Part shown: positions 59,416-64,000 of the stretch, piece by piece | Layout of the letters: the number at the start of each line of letters is the position of its first letter | How positions within the stretch are numbered: position 1 is the stretch's first letter | NCBI GenBank assembly: GCA_018823175.1 | Contig: JAHJIY010000051.1 | Location: 29,967 to 93,966 of the forward strand | Length of the DNA: 64,000 nucleotides | From: Pseudomonadota bacterium | GTDB lineage: Bacteria; Desulfobacterota; Desulfobulbia; Desulfobulbales; JAHJIY01 | Reading direction: 5' to 3' | The notes under the pieces: generated by a model | The model's database searches: none | What the model was told of the DNA's origin: nothing | What the model saw: only the letters and a program-made list of their open reading frames with translations | Translations under genes and position numbers: made by a program

Positions 59416-60858
59416 TCAGCGCAATGCCGCCAGCAGCTCCCGGATAAAGGGACAGAAGCGATCCAGGGAGGGGATGAACAGTTTTTCCTCAGGTGAATGG
59501 GGGTTCTTGACGGTCGGCCCCAAAGACAGCATATCGATGCCCGGATTTTTAGCGCCGATAATCCCGCATTCCAGACCGGCATGGATGATCTCGATGATCG
59601 GTTCCCGACCAAACATCTGCAGGTATAGCTGTCGCGCCTTGGCCAGCAGCGGTGAATTATGGTCCGGTGGCCAGCCAGGGTAGCCACTACCGGTAATGAT
59701 CCCGGCCCCGCTCAAACGAGCCAGTCCTTCAAGTTTGGCGGTCAGCCAGGCCAGGCCTGACGACTTGTCACTCCGTTGGCTGAAAAGAATCGACAACTGG
59801 TCCGCCTTCTCCCGGATAGTGGCCAGGTTTATCGAGGTCTCCACCACCCCGGGCGCTTCTTTGGACATGGCCATTACCCCGTCCGGGCCAACCAGCAGAA
59901 GGTCGATAATGATCCCGGCCAGGGCCGGACTGAAAATTCTGTTACCCTCCCCTTCCTGCCGGGCAAGGGTAAGGGATAAATTCGGTTCATTTGGATAGCT
60001 CCGGCGCAGGCTGACCGCTAATTCCACCACCCGGTTAATCAGTTCTGACGCCGCAGTCGCCGGAATCGCCAGCCGGGCCACGGCCTCGCGCGGGATGGCA
60101 TTATGGGCGCTGCCCCCCTGGAGGCCGGCCAGCTGCAGATCTCCGTTTTTTCGTAACTCCGCCAGGGTCCGGGCCAGAAGGACGTTGGCGTTGCCTCGCC
60201 CCTCATGGATGTCCACCCCGGAGTGACCACCCTGCAAGCCTGCCACGGTAAGTTCATATAGCTGATTACCTTGCGGCCATTCTTCATAATCCAGATCGAG
60301 CAGCAGTTCACTATCGCAACCGCCGGCACAGCCGATGGTCAAAACCCCCTCGTCCTCGGAATCGAGATTAAGCAACAGCCGTCCAGAGAAAAAATCTGGT
60401 TCCAAATTAGCAGCGCCGGTCAAACCGGTTTCCTCGTCAACGGTAAAGAGTAATTCCAGTTTCGGGTGCGACAATTCCTGGTCCTCGGCCAGGGCCAGGG
60501 CCAGGGCGATGCCGATGCCGTTATCGGCGCCCAGCGTGGTTTCCTCAGCCCGGAGCCAATCCCCGTCGATATAAAGACGCAAGGGGTCGCGGTTGAAGTC
60601 ATGGCGACTGCTCGGGATTTTCTCGCAGACCATATCCAGATGGCTCTGCAGAACCACGGTCGGGGCCTGTTCCCTGCCGGGTGTGGCCGGCACGGTAACC
60701 AGAATATTCCCGACCCGGTCGGTCTTGACGGCAAAACCCCGCCCCGCCGCCCAGGCTGTCAGGTATGCGCCGATCTGTTGCTCTTGCTTGGAGCAACGGG
60801 GAATGCGACTAATCTGGGTAAACTTGGCAAGAACCGTCTCTCGGTTGGTGATGGTCAT
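59416..60858 (-). CDS. pepD: Aminoacyl-histidine dipeptidase (PepD, M20 family)
   Basis: A 480-residue metallopeptidase. The metal-binding His is in VVLQSHLDMVCEK, the bridging Asp in TTLGADNGIGIALALALAE, the catalytic Glu in LLFTVDEETGLTGAANLEP, and the Asp/Glu of LLLNLDSEDEGVLTIGCAGG follows. The lid dimerisation domain (about 205-380) carries LQGGHSGVDIHEGRGNANVL. This is the full-length PepD pattern. It hydrolyses Xaa-His (carnosine-like) and other dipeptides with two zinc ions in the cytosol. No operon partner is evident. Confidence 0.96.
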   Translation of the reverse strand: MTITNRETVLAKFTQISRIPRCSKQEQQIGAYLTAWAAGRGFAVKTDRVGNILVTVPATPGREQAPTVVLQSHLDMVCEKIPSSRHDFNRDPLRLYIDGDWLRAEETTLGADNGIGIALALALAEDQELSHPKLELLFTVDEETGLTGAANLEPDFFSGRLLLNLDSEDEGVLTIGCAGGCDSELLLDLDYEEWPQGNQLYELTVAGLQGGHSGVDIHEGRGNANVLLARTLAELRKNGDLQLAGLQGGSAHNAIPREAVARLAIPATAASELINRVVELAVSLRRSYPNEPNLSLTLARQEGEGNRIFSPALAGIIIDLLLVGPDGVMAMSKEAPGVVETSINLATIREKADQLSILFSQRSDKSSGLAWLTAKLEGLARLSGAGIITGSGYPGWPPDHNSPLLAKARQLYLQMFGREPIIEIIHAGLECGIIGAKNPGIDMLSLGPTVKNPHSPEEKLFIPSLDRFCPFIRELLAALR

Positions 60859-61124
60859 ATCTTAAAACCTCGGGTTGGATGCTGAAACCGGAATAATCTA
60901 CAACCAGGAAATCTAGCAAGCAAGATGGTCTTTCCGCAATCAATTTCGGAGAAGAACTGTGATTGTTTAATCTGGCTTAAAACTTTTTTTTCGATAGCGA
61001 AAAAGTACCGCTAAGAATAAAAACAGGCCATTTTGGGAGATAATTAAATGGATTATCAGTTACTTGACTTGCTCTGACCCCAATGGGAAATGGGCAGCTA
61101 ATGGGGCAATGGCAAAACTATCTT

Positions 61125-62096
61125 TCACCGATACTTTTGGATCCGCAGTTCGTACAACTTCCCCTGGTAAAGCACCCGGTATTCCAGGGCGCCGCTCTGC
61201 AGGTGGTCGTTGAGTTTCCGGGCGGTCAGGGTCGGATCTTTGGGGTAATGCCCGGCCTCCTGCATGTCGTCGATAGCCGCCAGGCTTGCCTCGCCGTCGC
61301 GCATGCCTTCCGCCAGGTGCTTCCGGTAAAAATAATCATGGTCCGAACGGATGGTCCGCAGGTGGTCGATCTGTTTTTTCTCCGAGCGGCTGGCCAGAAC
61401 ATCAGGCAAAATCCCCTCGGGATATTGCTGATCAAAGTCTGGGCTCTTGACCAGCACCCTGGTGGTATCGGCCCGGTGATCCCAGGAGACGATGGCACAA
61501 TCCATTCCTTCCGGTCCCGGCAGGGAAAGCAACTCCACTTCACCGCGCAGACGGTCTTCATTCAGCCCCTGCATTCGGGCGTAGTCGGGCTGCCAGATCT
61601 GCGGCTCCTCGACCAGATTAGTAAGGTTGTTCCACCAGCGGTAGATCCGGTAGGTGGTCGAGGATGGCTGGGCAATAATACTGACGGCTATCTCATATTC
61701 CAGCTGCCCCGACTCCCTTTCATAACGAAGCATCACATTTGGCAGACCATAGATTCTGTTTTGATAATGACGGTGGGTTTTTCTCGCCAGCGGACTTTCC
61801 GGAAAGATCTTCAGCGTTATGGTCGTTTCGGTGAACAAGTCGTATTGCATCAACCGGAAGGTGTCGCTAGTGATCCGCACATAGGCCGGAGGGCTGAAAC
61901 CTTCCCAACCCGGTCCCCAATCCCAGGCCTTGACATCGCGCTGGATATAGAGAACCACCCGGGCCTCGGGATCGAATATCGGCTGATAGAAACCCTGGGC
62001 GGTTGAATAGGTCGGCAGAATGGAGCCGGCAAAGCCAACCGCTGCCTTGAGAAAAATCAGCAGAAAGAAAATGGTCTGGGCGCAAGTTCTAAGCAA
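61125..62096 (-). CDS. Exported protein of unknown function
   Basis: A 323-residue protein with a signal peptide (TIFFLLIFLKAAVGFAG). The mature part is beta-rich with many Trp and Tyr residues: RVVLYIQRDVKAWDWGPGW, YQNRIYGLPNVMLRYERESG, STTYRIYRWWNNLTNLVEE and GALEYRVLYQGKLYELRIQK. Only a TTG start at 62096 places the signal peptide correctly; no good ATG exists. Family not recognised. A long frame on the opposite strand is a shadow of this gene. Neighbours give no functional hint. Confidence 0.7.
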   Translation of the reverse strand: MLRTCAQTIFFLLIFLKAAVGFAGSILPTYSTAQGFYQPIFDPEARVVLYIQRDVKAWDWGPGWEGFSPPAYVRITSDTFRLMQYDLFTETTITLKIFPESPLARKTHRHYQNRIYGLPNVMLRYERESGQLEYEIAVSIIAQPSSTTYRIYRWWNNLTNLVEEPQIWQPDYARMQGLNEDRLRGEVELLSLPGPEGMDCAIVSWDHRADTTRVLVKSPDFDQQYPEGILPDVLASRSEKKQIDHLRTIRSDHDYFYRKHLAEGMRDGEASLAAIDDMQEAGHYPKDPTLTARKLNDHLQSGALEYRVLYQGKLYELRIQKYR

Positions 62097-62377
62097 ATTT
62101 CAAATCCCCCCCGTGATAAGTGGCTCCCGAAATCACCATACAACTTTAAACGATAATTTCCATATCCGATCAGGCAGGAGGTGATGATTGGCAAAAGGGG
62201 CGAGAATAGCAAGGAAGAAGGCAGGAAAACCTTACAACCAGCTTTTAGCTATCAAAAAGATTCCTCTAAGGAGAGCAAAAAGGTCGATTTGAAAAACAAC
62301 ACATATGATATCAGACGGTTAACCTGGTCAGCCCCCGGCCGCAATATCTCTGATTCTCGTCCCCATTATTTGTTGTT

Positions 62378-63319
62378 CTATTTGGTAAACCCGCGAGCAG
62401 CAACCATCGCATACCCCGCGGCTCGTGGATTGTCGAGTTTCTGGTAATCGTCGGCGACGATTTGGTATGCATCCTCTTTCAGTCGGAGGTCTGCGGCCCC
62501 GGGGTTGTTCACGCTACCGGCTAAAGCGGGTATCCGCAGTGTGATCCCGATATCGATGAGGTCCGGATTTGGATGCGACAGTTCTGGTCTGTTTTCCGCA
62601 TAGATAACCGGCCACCAAAAAGGATCGCCCCATGTGGTCGCAGTAATCGCCCACAGCGTATCACCGGAGGAGACGGTAACCACTGTCGCCGTATCCTTTG
62701 CCATTAGAGGCGGCGGCTCTGCGAGAGCGGTGGTTACGATAGCCGGTGCAGGGATGGCTTGCTCTTCTGCGGGAGCGGTGTTTACTGGAGCAGGCACAGG
62801 GGTGACTGTTACTGGAGCTTCGTAAACGGAACGCGCCGGTTCATAGTTACTTGATGCCTTCTCTGGTGGCACCACGGACGCATCTTGCGTGAACATCCAA
62901 CTCCTTACGCCGATACCCAGCATGATCAGCAGCACTAGAAGTAGCGCCAGCAAGATCAAGGCGCCGGTTCTTATCCGCCATGCAGTTTTGTCCTCAGTGA
63001 GTTCCTTTATTCGCAACTGACGGAATGGCGCATTGACAGCGAAACGCAGTGCGCTATAGGGGCGAAAGTGGACCCGCGTGTGCTCGGGGATTGTTAACGG
63101 CTCACCGGAGTTGGGGTCGTGCCCCATCTGTGCACCGACATGGGTCGTATGGAAACGGCCAAAGCGATACAGATGAATGTCACCATCTTTCTCCAACTCC
63201 TCACCCATGGTCATAGCGAATTGGTGGATATAGGCATCTGCCTCGACATTACTGACCTTGGCACGCTTGGCCACCAGTTCTGTAAAAGCTTGAAACGTGA
63301 TCTTATTATCGTCGCTCAT
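62378..63319 (-). CDS. HU-domain/transmembrane/LysM fusion protein
   Basis: A 313-residue protein. Residues about 1-95 are a HU/IHF-like DNA-binding domain (ITFQAFTELVAKRAKVSNVE, IHLYRFGRFHTTHVGAQMGH, DPNSGEPLTIPEHTRVHFRP with the Pro of the DNA-intercalating arm). A membrane helix follows at about 119-140 (GALILLALLLVLLIMLGIGV), then a Pro/Ala/Thr-rich linker (about 150-210) and a LysM peptidoglycan-binding domain (about 213-264: VTVSSGDTLWAITATTWGDP and PDLIDIGITLRIP). The topology would place HU in the cytosol and LysM in the periplasm. It starts inside the previous HU gene (ATGA overlap), so they are co-translated. See findings. Confidence 0.85.
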   Translation of the reverse strand: MSDDNKITFQAFTELVAKRAKVSNVEADAYIHQFAMTMGEELEKDGDIHLYRFGRFHTTHVGAQMGHDPNSGEPLTIPEHTRVHFRPYSALRFAVNAPFRQLRIKELTEDKTAWRIRTGALILLALLLVLLIMLGIGVRSWMFTQDASVVPPEKASSNYEPARSVYEAPVTVTPVPAPVNTAPAEEQAIPAPAIVTTALAEPPPLMAKDTATVVTVSSGDTLWAITATTWGDPFWWPVIYAENRPELSHPNPDLIDIGITLRIPALAGSVNNPGAADLRLKEDAYQIVADDYQKLDNPRAAGYAMVAARGFTK

Positions 63320-63621
63320 GTCACTGTTCCCTCTTCATCCGGTTCGATATCGTAAACACCTTCACGGAGCACTGTTCCTGTGCGAAATACCGGAACACGT
63401 CGCTTTGGAAAAAGTGCAAAATCATTGCTCGCAGGCCGATAACCACGGTGTGCATCGTATGTCGCCGTGTCGAAGGTGCCCAGGTGAGGCAGAGTTACCG
63501 CGTGTCCGACTCGGAGCAGGTTCCGAATCTCCCGCAGCGTCGCTTTCAGCAAGCGCTTCGATTGGACGTTTGAGATAGCCAACTCCTTTGCAACGTGTTC
63601 AATAAGCTCAGTTTGATCCAT
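63316..63621 (-). CDS. HU-family DNA-binding protein
   Basis: A 101-residue nucleoid-associated protein. MDQTELIEHVAKELAISNVQ, SKRLLKATLREIRNLLRVGH and AVTLPHLGTFDTATYDAHRG are the HU helical body and beta-saddle; the arm carries RVPVFRTGTVLREGVYDIEP. The arm is shorter and less basic than housekeeping HU. The stop overlaps the ATG of the HU-LysM gene by four bases; the two proteins could form a heterodimer through their HU domains. An AGGAGCAATC-like ribosome site precedes the ATG. Confidence 0.9.
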   Translation of the reverse strand: MDQTELIEHVAKELAISNVQSKRLLKATLREIRNLLRVGHAVTLPHLGTFDTATYDAHRGYRPASNDFALFPKRRVPVFRTGTVLREGVYDIEPDEEGTVT

Positions 63622-64000
63622 GATTGCTCCTTGGCGGGTGAGGTGAACGATTCACAACGATATCGGCGAATCGCATGGCGTGGCATCTCGACGATTCACC
63701 ATGAAATGAGAGTGCAATATGGTAATTCTTCAAGGTACTCCTCCATTAGCAAAACTTAGCAAAAGTATTGCCGTGTCAAAGACTGGCAAATGTAGATAAT
63801 GCAACTAATGCGCCAACGATCAACCGCAAATGGCAGTGGTGGGTCAATTACCTGATTATACTAGGAGCCTGTCGGACTTTCACCTATTAGTCTAAGTCAT
63901 ACTGGGAGTTTTTGAGCTAACTTACTTGAATAATTAACAAAACATCAAAAAACAACTTACGTTCGAGGCACTATTTGTGTATATTTATACATGATATCAA
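63622..64000. other. Intergenic region at the right window edge
   Basis: About 380 bases upstream of the HU operon. It is AT-rich toward the edge and no gene, repeat or clear promoter hexamer pair was identified. Confidence 0.5.

Noticed and set aside
61083..62006. Long plus-strand open frame of 307 residues
   Set aside because: It is the complementary shadow of the signal-peptide protein at 61125-62096; composition is implausible for a protein and no ribosome site is present.
62181..62447. Plus-strand open frame of 88 residues
   Set aside because: Overlaps the 3' end of the HU-LysM gene antisense and lacks recognisable content.

Overview
The window looks like a chromosomal segment of a Gram-negative anaerobe or facultative anaerobe, most likely a member of the Desulfobacterota (former Deltaproteobacteria). 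This is an inference from gene content: many outer-membrane proteins and lipoproteins, a DsrE-family protein, an anaerobic sulfatase-maturase-like radical SAM enzyme, a two-CW/GGDEF protein, PilZ, sigma-54-type promoters and several families of small dispersed repeats. No rRNA or tRNA gene, CRISPR array or intact insertion sequence was seen.

Region by region. (1) 1-3660: surface-polysaccharide type genes: the 5' end of an ABC-2 export permease, a sulfotransferase, a MORN-repeat protein and a sulfatase-fold protein. (2) 3661-9031: an envelope/stress block with two DUF4398-type lipoproteins (one with an OmpA domain), a beta-barrel protein, a CsbD protein missed by length filters, a small helical protein, and a DUF948-YtxH pair behind a sigma-54-like promoter. 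(3) 9392-13303: a large lipoprotein, then ilvB-ilvN preceded by a 33-residue Val/Leu-rich leader peptide and an attenuator. (4) 13566-18984: DsrE protein, two sugar-nucleotide epimerase-like SDRs, a sulfatase-fold pseudoenzyme and a small membrane protein. (5) 19044-25574: an SDR controlled by a GbsR/MarR-type regulator with a clear promoter-operator, a two-gene ATPase/TOPRIM-like pair that resembles a defence module, a DUF4143 ATPase and CreD. (6) 25784-30082: repeat lipoprotein, U32 family protein and a small protein. (7) 30243-48327: two GT2 glycosyltransferases, anSME-like enzyme, UDP-xylose synthase-like enzyme, then a co-oriented series of an isoprenyl diphosphate synthase, two GT4 glycosyltransferases, a Tat-exported flavin oxidase, a SAM methyltransferase, a radical SAM/SPASM enzyme and a TolC/HlyD/MacB-type exporter. 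This is the best candidate for an undescribed pathway: a tailored, glycosylated and exported isoprenoid-like product. (8) 48764-53706: diguanylate cyclase, BamA-like barrel, a broken polyferredoxin and, divergent from it, two paralogous small membrane proteins under a sigma-54-like promoter with paired GT-N7-AC dyads of the NorR type. (9) 53812-63621: housekeeping and transporter genes, and an operon encoding a HU protein and a HU-transmembrane-LysM fusion.

Five repeat families are scattered between genes: a heptamer-based TTACTAT/TTACTCG hairpin element (5 copies, all in the polysaccharide/pathway neighbourhoods), a two-hairpin element with compensatory base changes (3 copies), a GCTTTTGGCTTTTG element (4 copies), a folded MITE-like palindrome, and a CCCCGCAGC-type hairpin element (2 copies). 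All functional statements rest on motif reading by eye; no database search was possible.
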